From Gp13-AA77 sp035946575 (GTDB lineage Bacteria; Acidobacteriota; Terriglobia; UBA7540): a DNA stretch of 64,000 nt. Location: contig DASYZG010000004.1 in the NCBI GenBank assembly GCA_035946575.1, positions 12,437 to 76,436 on the forward strand, written 5' to 3'. The position numbers and the translations under genes were made by a program. The notes under the pieces were generated by a model. It was not told where the DNA came from and made no database searches. It saw nothing but the letters and a program-made list of their open reading frames with translations. Of the stretch, positions 38,268-47,400 are shown one piece after another (positions within the stretch are counted from its first letter, which is position 1; every line of letters begins with the position of its first letter).

Positions 38268-39668
38268 ATGAGAACAAGAGCAGCCGCAATTACAATCCGG
38301 GTTCCGTTCGCCGTGACCTGCTTGCTGGTCGTGGCAGCCCCTTCATACCGGGCGCGGCAACGCCCCGCCACGAGCGGCAGCGCCGAAGCCCGGGATTCGA
38401 CGTCCGGCGCCGGACTCGCGGCTCCCGCATTATCCCTTGCCGATCTGGAGCGCATGGCCCTCGCGCGCAATCCGACGCTCCCGGAGGCGCAGGCGGACGT
38501 GCGCGCGTCGGAAGGACGCAAACTGCAGTCCGGCCTCTATCCCAACCCGACGATCGGGTACGAAGGACGCGCGATCAACTCCAATGCCTTCTACCGCGGC
38601 GGCGAACATGGACTATTTGTCGAGCAGCCGATCGTGACCGGAGGCAAGCTGGGATTGAGCCGCAAAGTCTTTGCGACCGAGACGGAGCAGGCCCGGGCGG
38701 AAGCGGCCGCGCAACGGCAGCGCGTCCTGAACGGCGTGCGGATCGCTTACTATCGCGCCCTGGGCGCGCAGGCGCGCGTCGAGCTCACGTCCGACCTCTC
38801 CGATCTGGCGCGCCGCGCTGCCGCCACCAGCGGTGAACTCGCCAACGTGGGACAGGCCGATCAACCGGACGTGCTGGAGGCGCGCGTCGACGCCGGCCGC
38901 GCGCGGCTGGATCTGCTGGCCGCGCAATCGGCCGAGGAGAGCGTCTGGCAGGAACTGGCGGCGACCGTGGGCGATCCGGCGCTGCCCCTGACCACGCTCG
39001 CCGGCAAGCTCGACGATCCGCTGCCCGCCATCGACCCCAGGCAGGCGCTCGCCACGATCCTCAGCGAGAGCCCGGAGGTGCAAACCGCGGCCCAGGGCGT
39101 TACGCGCGCCGAAGAGGCGTTGAAACGCGCGCGCGCCGAGAAACTGCCCAACCTCGATCTGCGGGGTGGAATGAACTACAGCCGCGAGTTGCTGGGTCCC
39201 ATGAATATGCCGATGGGGTGGGAAGGCGAGGCCGAAATCGGCCTGCAGATTCCGCTGTTCAACCGCAACCAGGGCAACGTGCGCACGGCCGAGGCGGAAC
39301 TCACGCACGCCCGCCACGAGTTGGAGCGCGTCCAGCTGAATTTGCGCGCGAACTTCGCCGCCGCTTTTCACGACTATGCCGAGTCCGAGGAAGTCGTAAG
39401 CACCTATCGCGACCAGATTCTCCCGGACGCCGAAAAGGCTTATCAGCTTTATCTCGCGAAGTACCGCGAAATGGCCGCCGCCTATCCGCAGGTTCTGATC
39501 GCGCAGCGGACCTGGTTCCAGCTCCGCGAGGAATACACCACGGCGCTGGTGACCGCATGGGAGTCGGCGGTGGCAATTCAGGGTTTCCTGCTGACGGATG
39601 GCCTCGCCGCGCCGCTTGCGCCCGGCGAGCCGGCGACCTTGTGGCCGGGAGTGGAAGTCAAACCGTGA
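38268..39668 (+). CDS. TolC-family outer-membrane efflux protein
   Basis: 466 residues with an N-terminal signal segment, the two OEP repeats (LADLERMALARNPTLPEAQAD at about 55-75; a second helical repeat near 260-400) and FNRNQGNVRTAEAEL, a phrase typical of CusC/CzcC-like metal efflux channels. It follows the multicopper oxidase by 25 bases, so the pair is very likely one copper-response operon. The inner-membrane pump and periplasmic adaptor are not in the window. Confidence 0.9.
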   Translation: MRTRAAAITIRVPFAVTCLLVVAAPSYRARQRPATSGSAEARDSTSGAGLAAPALSLADLERMALARNPTLPEAQADVRASEGRKLQSGLYPNPTIGYEGRAINSNAFYRGGEHGLFVEQPIVTGGKLGLSRKVFATETEQARAEAAAQRQRVLNGVRIAYYRALGAQARVELTSDLSDLARRAAATSGELANVGQADQPDVLEARVDAGRARLDLLAAQSAEESVWQELAATVGDPALPLTTLAGKLDDPLPAIDPRQALATILSESPEVQTAAQGVTRAEEALKRARAEKLPNLDLRGGMNYSRELLGPMNMPMGWEGEAEIGLQIPLFNRNQGNVRTAEAELTHARHELERVQLNLRANFAAAFHDYAESEEVVSTYRDQILPDAEKAYQLYLAKYREMAAAYPQVLIAQRTWFQLREEYTTALVTAWESAVAIQGFLLTDGLAAPLAPGEPATLWPGVEVKP

Positions 39669-39835
39669 CGACGGTTGTCAGTGGTCAGTGGTCCGTTGTC
39701 CGTCGTCCGTTGCGGCGACGGCATGAGCGTGATACCGGAACCGGCGAACCACGAACCACGATCCCAGAACAACTGACAACGGACAACTGTCTGCGGACCA
39801 CTGACGTCACTGCCAACTGGCCACTGTGATAGCCT
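39669..39835. repeat. Degenerate GTCAGTGGTC tandem repeat with inverted second half
   Basis: The first half has GTCAGTGGTCAGTGGTCC and GTTGTCCGTCGTCC units; the second half has the reverse-complement words (ACAACTGACAACGG, GGACCACTGAC). The array could fold back on itself. It fills the gap between the TolC-like gene and the ABC ATPase. Confidence 0.7.
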
Positions 39836-39844
39836 GTTCCTGCG

Positions 39845-41554
39845 ATGAGCCACCTGTCGCCGCTTCCACTCGCCATTTCGCAGGGACGCTGGGAACATGC
39901 CGCCGAAATCCTTGAGCGGCTCGATCCTGCTGTGGCGGCTGAGGCGTTCATCAACCTGCCCTTCGAAGATCAGCAAAACCTGTTCCGCAAGCTGCCCGTC
40001 TCTGTGGCTGCGACCCTCGCCGGAGACCTTCCCTACTACCAGACCTACGTGCTGCTGCATTCGCGCCCTACGCCCGACGTGATCGCCATTGTTGACGCCA
40101 TGAATCCCGACGATCGGGTGCAGTTCTTCGACCAGCTTCCTCAGGAAACCTGGCAGCAGCTCATGGACGAACTGGCCGCAGGCCCGGCGGCGGCGGAACG
40201 CCAAGCCGCGAGGGCCATCGAAGCGGGCGCAGCGGTCGGGGCGCCGCCCGTTCACGAAGAGCCGGTCATCGAAGCGCGCGCCGTCGAAAAGTGGTTCCAG
40301 CGCGAAGGCAGCGGACCGATTCAAGTGATCGCTCCCACCGATCTGGCCATCGAGCCCGGCGTTATTCTCGCCCTGCTCGGCGCTTCGGGCTCCGGCAAGT
40401 CCACCCTGCTGCGGATTCTCGCGGGACTCACTCCGCCGACCGCCGGCGAAGTGCTCTGGCACGGGCAGCCGATCCGGGAATGCCGCCCGAACGCCGCCAT
40501 CGTATTCCAGAGCTTCGCTCTGTTCCCCTGGCTCACCGTCCTCGAAAATGTCGAAGCGCCGCTCCAGGCACGCGCCATGAACAGCATTGACCGGCATCGG
40601 CGCGCCTTGCGGGCCCTTAATTCCGTGGGATTGAAGGGATTCGAGAGCGCCTATCCCAAAGAGCTGTCCGGAGGCATGAAGCAGCGCGCCGGATTCGCGC
40701 GCGCGCTCGCCGTCGAGCCCGAAGTACTCTTCATGGACGAGCCCTTCTCGGCGCTCGACGTCCTCACCGCCGAGGCGCTGCGCGGCGAACTGCTGGAGCT
40801 GTGGCTGGGCAGGAAGATTCCCACGCGCAGCATTTTCCTGGTGACGCACAACATCGAGGAAGCCGTCATGCTGGCCGACCGGATCGTGGTACTCGGCCGC
40901 AACCCGGCGCGGATTCGCGCCGATTTTCGCGTGCCCCTCAACCATCCGCGCGAGCACAATTCGCCGGAGTTCCTGCTCTACGTGGACTACATTTACAAGC
41001 TCATCACCCAGCCGGAGCGCCAGGCGGGACTGCTCTCGGCCGCGCCCGCTCGCCCGCCATATCCGGCGCTGCCCAGCGTGCACTCCGGCGCCATCGCGGG
41101 CCTGCTGGAACTGCTGAACGATCGCGGCGGCAAAGACGACCTGTACCACATCGCCGACGACCTCCAGATGGGCGTCGACAATCTGCTGCCGCTGGTCGAA
41201 TCCGCCACCGTGCTGGCGTTCGCCCGCGCCGATCGCGGCGACCTGGAGCTGACAGCGACCGGCAAGGCGTTCGCCGAAGCTGACATCGAAACGCGCAAGT
41301 GCCTCTTCCGGGAAGCGGCGCTCGAACAGGTGCCTCTGTTGAAACAGATCCAGAACACGCTGACGGCGAAATCGGATCGCAGCATGCCCCTCGAGTTCTT
41401 CCGCGACATTCTGCAGGAGCATTTCTCCGAAACGGAAGCACAACAGCGGCTCGATACGGTGCTGAACTGGGGCCGCTACGCCGACCTGTTCACCTACGAC
41501 TCCGAGACCGGACGATTGTCGCTTTATCAGCCGTCCTTGGTCCTTGGTCCCTAG
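39845..41554 (+). CDS. ABC transporter ATPase with MgtE-N-like front and AAA-associated C-terminal domain
   Basis: 569 residues with three parts. Residues about 1-110 resemble the MgtE intracellular N domain (AAEAFINLPFEDQQNLFRKL; then MNPDDRVQFFDQLP). The ABC ATPase of the nitrate/sulfonate/taurine type follows: Walker A GASGSGKS at 179-186, LSGGMKQR at 274-281, Walker B LFMDE at 295-299. About 410-565 is the AAA-associated C-terminal domain that often accompanies SsuB/NrtD-like ATPases (LLELLNDRGGKDDLYHIADDL). It works with the doubled permease downstream. The MgtE-N domain in front is not usual in this family; a magnesium or nucleotide sensing role is inference. Confidence 0.88.
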   Translation: MSHLSPLPLAISQGRWEHAAEILERLDPAVAAEAFINLPFEDQQNLFRKLPVSVAATLAGDLPYYQTYVLLHSRPTPDVIAIVDAMNPDDRVQFFDQLPQETWQQLMDELAAGPAAAERQAARAIEAGAAVGAPPVHEEPVIEARAVEKWFQREGSGPIQVIAPTDLAIEPGVILALLGASGSGKSTLLRILAGLTPPTAGEVLWHGQPIRECRPNAAIVFQSFALFPWLTVLENVEAPLQARAMNSIDRHRRALRALNSVGLKGFESAYPKELSGGMKQRAGFARALAVEPEVLFMDEPFSALDVLTAEALRGELLELWLGRKIPTRSIFLVTHNIEEAVMLADRIVVLGRNPARIRADFRVPLNHPREHNSPEFLLYVDYIYKLITQPERQAGLLSAAPARPPYPALPSVHSGAIAGLLELLNDRGGKDDLYHIADDLQMGVDNLLPLVESATVLAFARADRGDLELTATGKAFAEADIETRKCLFREAALEQVPLLKQIQNTLTAKSDRSMPLEFFRDILQEHFSETEAQQRLDTVLNWGRYADLFTYDSETGRLSLYQPSLVLGP

Positions 41555-41881
41555 TCATTGGTCCTTAGTCGCTATTGAGAATTACAAAATGCGGTGACAA
41601 TCGTTTTCGGGTGCCTTCCCTCACCCGCCCTCGTACCTCGGGCACCCTCTCCCAAGGGAGAGGGCTGTTTTCCTCTGGTTTTTGGCCCTCTCCCAGGGGG
41701 AGGGTGGCCCACCGCCAGCGCTTTCATCAGCTGCGGTGGGCCGGGTGAGGGGTTAGCCTGTCACTCTATTTTGGTACTTGATCCGAGGACGAGGGCCTAA
41801 AGGGACCAAGGACCAGGAACAACTGACAACTGACAACTGACGACTGACAACCGACAACTGAGTAATGGCCTCGATGATCCA
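41555..41881. repeat. Composite palindromic element and tandem repeats between ATPase and permease
   Basis: 327 bases. 41540-41580: GGTCCTTGGTCC-type repeats. 41618-41752: a large palindromic element bounded by CCCTCACCCG and GGGTGAGGGG, with an internal perfect stem CCCTCTCCC-aa-GGGAGAGGG (41645-41664) and matching GGCCCACCG / CGGTGGGCC pieces. 41796-41865: GACAACTGACAACTGAC-type array. No gene is present. The palindrome resembles common CTCACCC/GGGAGAGGG intergenic elements seen in many GC-rich bacteria. Confidence 0.75.
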
Positions 41882-43642
41882 ATGACCCGATGGCTCAATT
41901 CTGAGACCCGTTCCGCCCGGCTCGCTCCCTGGAGCACGTCCCGCGCCGGCCTGGCGTCGCTGTTGCGGGATCTTCCCATCCTGGCCGCCGGACTCGCTCT
42001 CTTCTACGGCCTAGTGATGTTCAGCCGCTACTGGGCCGGCGCCGTCAACAGCCAGGCCGAGATCCGTCTCGATCCGCGCGCCCTGTCCGCCTATGCGCTC
42101 CTGTCCGTGACGAGGATCATCGCCGCCTATCTTCTCAGCCTTGCCGTGACGCTGATTTATGCCTACGTGGCGGCGCATAACGCGCGCGCGGAACGCGTGA
42201 TGATTCCGCTCCTCGACACCCAGCAATCGATACCCGTGCTCAGCTTTCTGCCCGGCGTCATGGTCTCGATGGTGGCGCTCTTTCCCGGCAGGCAGGCGGG
42301 AATCGAGCTGGGGTCGATTGTGCTGATCTTCACCGGACAGGTGTGGAACATGGCGTTCAGCGTCTACTCGTCGATGAAGAGCGTGCCGCGCGACCTGCTG
42401 GAAGCCTCGGAGGCCTATGGGTTGAGCTGGTGGCAAAAACTCGTGCAGCTGGAATTGCCCTACTCGGTCATCGGGCTCGTCTGGAATTCCATGATGTCGG
42501 TCGCCGGCGGCTGGTTCTTCCTGATGGCTTGCGAGATGTTTGTGCTCGGCAACCACGACCTGCGCCTGCCCGGACTCGGCTCCTACCTGCAGACGGCGGC
42601 CAACTCGGGCGACACGCGGGCGATCCTCTGGGGCCTCGGAGCCATGATCGCCGTGATCGTCCTCATGGACCAGCTCCTCTGGCGGCCGGCGATCGCCTGG
42701 AGTCAGAAGTTCAAGTTCGAACAGGTCGAGGCCACCGAAGTCCCGCGCTCGCCGATTCTCGATCTGCTGCGCCACTCGCGGATCATCGGGCGTGCCGGGC
42801 GCGCCCTCGTGGCTCCGGCGCGCGAAGCCCTGATGCAGCATTTTTCCGAGGCGCACAAGTTCGGGCGCGACAACAGCCGTGGCAGCCCGGGCGTTACGAA
42901 ATGGCTCAGCCGCGCCATCGGCGCAGCCGGACTGGCTGGGATCGCCTACGCGGTCTGGAGGATGCTCCTGGCCTTCGGAATGCTGTCGCGCCCCGACTTG
43001 TTGACGATCTTTCGCGGCGCCGGAGCAACATTTTTGCGCGTGGAATTCTCGCTGCTGCTGGCCGCACTCTGGACCATTCCGGCAGGCGTATACATCGGGA
43101 CGCACCCCCGGCTGGCCACCGTCGCCCAACCCGTTGCCCAGGTCACGGCGTCGATTCCGGCGACCGCCCTGTTTCCCATCGTCCTGCTCGTGCTGATTCG
43201 TGCCGGCGGTGGCATGGGCATCGCGTCGATCGTTCTGTTGCTGCTGGGCACGCAATGGTACGTGCTCTTTAACGTGATCGCCGGCGCCAGCGCCTTGCCT
43301 ACCGACTTGGGGGAAGTCTGCGACGTCTTCAGGCTGGGCCGCCTGGAGCGCTGGCGCAAGTTCATTCTGCCCGGCATCTTCCCTTTCATGATCACGGGAT
43401 TCATCACCGCCTCCGGCGGCGCCTGGAACGCCAGCATCGTGGCCGAGTACTTTCACTTCCGCGGCCAGACTTTCTCGACCACCGGTCTCGGCGCGGTCAT
43501 CAGCCGGGCCGCGGACGCCGGAAGCGTGCCGGTGCTGCTCGGCGCCACGGCCGTCATGGCAGCCATGGTCGTCACGCTCAACCGGCTGGTCTGGCGCCGG
43601 CTCTACTTCCTGGCCTCAACGCGGTTCAAGCTGGAAGCCTGA
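41882..43642 (+). CDS. ABC transporter permease, two fused BPD_transp_1 domains
   Basis: 586-residue inner-membrane protein made of two permease halves of about 290 residues, each with around six hydrophobic segments and an EAA-type loop (SVPRDLLEASEAYGLSWWQ at about 165-183; ALPTDLGEVCDVFRLGRLE at about 470-488). It partners the ATPase encoded just upstream. Nitrate/sulfonate-type importers normally have a periplasmic binding protein; none is encoded nearby. Substrate is unknown. Confidence 0.9.
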   Translation: MTRWLNSETRSARLAPWSTSRAGLASLLRDLPILAAGLALFYGLVMFSRYWAGAVNSQAEIRLDPRALSAYALLSVTRIIAAYLLSLAVTLIYAYVAAHNARAERVMIPLLDTQQSIPVLSFLPGVMVSMVALFPGRQAGIELGSIVLIFTGQVWNMAFSVYSSMKSVPRDLLEASEAYGLSWWQKLVQLELPYSVIGLVWNSMMSVAGGWFFLMACEMFVLGNHDLRLPGLGSYLQTAANSGDTRAILWGLGAMIAVIVLMDQLLWRPAIAWSQKFKFEQVEATEVPRSPILDLLRHSRIIGRAGRALVAPAREALMQHFSEAHKFGRDNSRGSPGVTKWLSRAIGAAGLAGIAYAVWRMLLAFGMLSRPDLLTIFRGAGATFLRVEFSLLLAALWTIPAGVYIGTHPRLATVAQPVAQVTASIPATALFPIVLLVLIRAGGGMGIASIVLLLLGTQWYVLFNVIAGASALPTDLGEVCDVFRLGRLERWRKFILPGIFPFMITGFITASGGAWNASIVAEYFHFRGQTFSTTGLGAVISRAADAGSVPVLLGATAVMAAMVVTLNRLVWRRLYFLASTRFKLEA

Positions 43643-43849
43643 ACCGGGGTTTTCAGCGTCCCACTGCTAAGCAACTGAATCCATTATGAAAATAAACTTT
43701 CCCAATTTTCTCACTTTTCTCAGTTTTCTCCCTTTTCTTATTTTGGGCTGCTACGCTTTTGGCATGGAGAACGAACCTAGACGAACCCGAGAAAGCAGCC
43801 GCCGGCAGCGGACATTTCGGAGAGCAAGGGGAATCGATTTTGCGCAAAC
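43643..43849. other. AT-rich spacer with TTTTCTCA microsatellite
   Basis: 43701-43745 consists of imperfect 9-base TTTTCTCAC units (CACTTTTCTCAGTTTTCTCC). Small open frames here (for example 43686-43868) are products of the repeat and have no conserved features. The region is strikingly AT-rich compared with its neighbours. Confidence 0.55.
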
Positions 43850-43975
43850 AAAGCCATCAGGTGCTTGATAACAAATCTACTTACCATTTCTCATAGGGAC
43901 CGAAAGCCATCAGGTGATTGAAAATAAATGAGTTAAGCGTTGAAAGCCATCAGGTTATTGATCGACGGCGGTTTA
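43850..43975 (+). repeat. Motif cluster 2: three copies of the 33-bp element
   Basis: Copies of AAAGCCATCAGGTKNTTGA begin at 43850, 43903 and 43943. TTA begins 12 bases after the last A of the core in copies 2 and 3 and 13 bases after it in copy 1. The 40-base spacing between copies 2 and 3 equals that between copies 2 and 3 of cluster 1. All seven copies are on the plus strand. Confidence 0.75.
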
Positions 43976-44081
43976 CATTGAATTTGAGGTGACAGAAAGG
44001 GGCGGTCTTGACGCGCGCAGCAGCCATTCCGGCCAGTCTACTGTATTGTCCGCTAAACAGATGGACAATTGGGCGACGCTG

Positions 44082-44153
44082 GTGTCGGCGGCTTTACTGC
44101 CGCCACCGCGAATTGAGAATGCTGGAGTTGTGGCGACGTAAAGTCGCCGCTAC
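44082..44153. repeat. GTAGCGGCG-type inverted repeat, second copy
   Basis: Left arm GTGTCGGCGGCTTTACTGCC.. (from 44082) and right arm GTGGCGACGTAAAGTCGCCG.. (44130-44153) are imperfect complements with the shared core GGCG-CTTTAC-CGCC. Related to 26414-26465. The remaining bases to 44417 show no gene except the leader of the next one. Confidence 0.6.
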
Positions 44154-44417
44154 ATCGTTCACCGGGACGGCAGTCTGGAAGCCAGTCTGGAACAGGAACC
44201 CCGGAGGTCAAGACGACCGCCCTGGCGAGCTCGACGAGTTATTGGGGTGCGGCCGGTTCTCGGCGTCGAAGCCGGAGCAAGCGCCCGTCGCAGTCGCTGG
44301 TATTACCCCTCAGGCTAATTGCCAACTCCGGGCAAACCGATTAGAATGCGCAATCCTCGCGCTTCTAAATCAACTCTCGAACCGGCGCCTTCTGCCGGAG
44401 GAGATGGGGGTAAGTCG

Positions 44418-47400
44418 ATGCTCGTACGCCGGTGGGTTCTTCTTGCGCTGCTATGCCTCGGAGCAACCACGATCGCGCGCGCCCAGCAGTTTCTGGTGGC
44501 GCCGCAGTTCGCTACCGGGGAGGCTCCCTACGCTGTAGCGGTCGCCGACGTCAATGGCGACGGCATCCCGGACCTGGTCACCGGCGACCAGTTGGCCAAC
44601 GCCGTCAGCGTGATGCTGGGCAATGGTGACGGTACCTTTCAGCCGCAGGTGGAATACACCACCGGCTTCGAGCCCATCTCAATCGTGGTTGCGGACCTGA
44701 ATCAGGACGGCAAGCTTGACGTGGCGGTGACCAACTTTGAGGACGATACCATCGGTGTGCTGCTCGGCAACGGCGACGGCACGTTCCAGACTCAAGTCAT
44801 CTATCAGACGGCTGGCGGGCCCTTTTCCATCGCGGCGGGTGACGTGAACGGCGACGGCATCCCGGACCTGGTAGTTGCGTGCTCGGCGACCGACCAGATC
44901 AGCGTCCTGATCGGCAAAGGTCTAGGCACGTTCAAGACTCACGTGGACTACGCCACCGGCAACGAACCGGTCTCGGCGGCGCTCGGGGATTTCAACAACG
45001 ACGGCAAGCTGGACGTGGCCACGGCAGATTATGCCAACAGCGCAAACACCGGTGTCGGTAACACGGTCAGCGTGCTTCTGAACGCAGGGAGCGGAACTTT
45101 CAACGCGCACGTAGACTACACGACCGGCCCCAGCGGCAGCGGACCGGTTTCCGTGGCCGCAGGCCTGGTGAATTCCGATTCAACCCTCGACCTGGTGGTC
45201 GCCAACGAGATGAACAACACCATCGGCTTCCTGAAGGGCAACGGCGACGGCACCTTCCAGAGCGGCGTCGATTACGCGACTGGAACGAGTCCCCATTCGG
45301 CCGTCCTGGGAAATCTCAATAACGACGGATTCCTCGACGTCGCCGTCGTCAACGAACTGGGCAACACGGCAAGCGTCCTGCTCGGCAACGGCGACGGCAC
45401 CTTCCAGAATCACGTGGACTTCGGCACCGCGGAGAGCCCGGTGGCGGTGGCGGTGGGCACCTTCATCTCAGGCGGTGCCACGGATCTCGCCGTAGCCAAT
45501 GGAGCCGTCGACACCGTGAGTATCCTGATGGGCAACGGGAACGGAACCTTCCAGGCGCGCCGGGATTTCGCCACCGGCGAGGCCCCTCTCTCGGCAGCCT
45601 CTGCCGACTTCAACAACGACGGCAAGCCGGACGCGGTTGTGGCCAACCTCGGCAGCAACACGGTCGACGTGTATCTGGGTAACGGCGACGGCAGTCTGCA
45701 GGCGCCCGCCAGCTACTCGACCGGCGGCACCAGTCCCTTTTCCGTGGTCACCGGCAACTTCGCCGGCGGCAGCATCGCCGATCTGGCAGTGGCGAATCTT
45801 GGCAGTAACAACGTCGCCGTGCTGGTCGGTACGGGAACCGGTACATTCAATGCCGCGGTGGAGTACTCGATCGGATCGGGCTCCGAGCCGATAGCCGTAG
45901 CGACCGGCGATTTCAACAAAGACGGCAAGCTGGACCTGGCCGTAGCCGATCTCAACGCCGACACGGTCAGCGTTCTGCTCGGTAATGGCGACGGGACTTT
46001 TCAGAGTCCCGCGTCCTACGCCACCGGTCTGGGCCCGCATGCCCTGGCGGTGACGGACATCAATGGCGACGGCAAGCTCGATCTTGTCGTTGCCAATTCC
46101 GTGAGCAACACGGTCAGCGTCCTCCTCGGAAATGGGGACGGCACGTTCCAGGCGCATGTGGATTATTCCACCGGATCTGAACCAACCGCTTTGGCGGCAG
46201 GCGCTTTCGTCACCAGCAGCAGCCTGCCGGGCGTCGTTACCGCGGACCTGACCGCCGGGCCCGGGGGAGTTTGCGCTCTGCTGAACTCGGGAACTGGCAC
46301 GCTGCTGGCGCCCGTCTGCTACGCCGCGGGGCAGAATCCGGAGGCAATCGTTGCCGCCGATTTCAACGGGAACGGCGAGCTTGATCTCGCCGCCGCAAAC
46401 AGCAAGAGCGACACCGCCAGCATTATGCTGGGGAACGGCGACGGCACATTCCAGAATCACGTCGATTTCGGCGCCGGCGCCGCACCTTACAGCCTGGCGA
46501 TCGCCGACTTCAATCTCGATGGCGCGCCTGACCTGCTTTCGGCCAACGAAGCCAGCAACACGGTGAGCGTATTGCTCAATATGGGCGGCACGCTCATGAC
46601 CGCCTCAGGTTCGCCGAACCCCGCCAATCCCAACCAGCAGGTGATCTTCACAGCCACAGTCGCCACCGGCGTCAATGTCACCGGGCGGCCGGCGCCTACC
46701 GGTACCGTGAGCTTCTACAACGGCAGCACCCTGCTCGGCACCGGGACCCTCAGCTCCGGCGTGGCTTCTTATACGGACAGCGCCGGCTTCACCACCAACG
46801 CCACGATCTTCGCTGATTATTCGGGAGACAGCAATTACAATCCCCACAACCTCCCCCCGTTCACCGAAGTCGTGAACTCGGGCGCGCCGCAGGTAACACT
46901 TTCGCCCACGAGCTTGAATTTCGGCAATGTCGTGGTGAACACGACGAGCCCCGCCCAGGTGGTCACGCTCACGAACACCGGCAACGCCGCATTGAGCATC
47001 ACCAGCATCACGCCGAGCAAGAGCTACAATGAGAAAAGCACCACCTGCCCGCTGTCTCCTTCGACGCTGGGCGCCGGCCTGAGCTGCACCATCAACGTGA
47101 CCTTCAAGCCGACCAAGATCGGGACCGTCACGGGCACGCTCTCCATCACCGATAATGCCTCGGGCAGCCCGCAGTCAGTGTCGCTGACCGGCGTCGGCAC
47201 TCAGATCCAGCTGACCCCTGCTACGCTCAATCTGGGCAGTGTGCCCGTGGGGCAGACCAGCGCTCCGCAGACGGTCACGCTCAAAAACGTCGGAACAACC
47301 TCGGTTACCATCAAGAGCATGACCTTCACGGGCACCAACCCATCTGAATTCAAGGTGCAGTCGAACACCTGCGGTTCGTCCGTTGCCGCGGGCGCGAGTT

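Noticed and set aside
39578..41443. A 621-codon minus-strand frame opposite the ABC ATPase
   Set aside because: The plus-strand ATPase has complete Walker and signature motifs; the opposite frame has none and is His/Gln/Arg-rich like other shadows.
42011..43456. A 481-codon minus-strand frame opposite the permease
   Set aside because: Shadow of a clear membrane protein; no hydrophobic or conserved segments of its own.
43686..43868. A 60-codon frame with a hydrophobic start (NFLTFLSFLPFLILGC), resembling a small lipoprotein
   Set aside because: The hydrophobic part is just the translation of the TTTTCTCA microsatellite, the rest is basic and unconserved, and it runs into the 33-bp motif.
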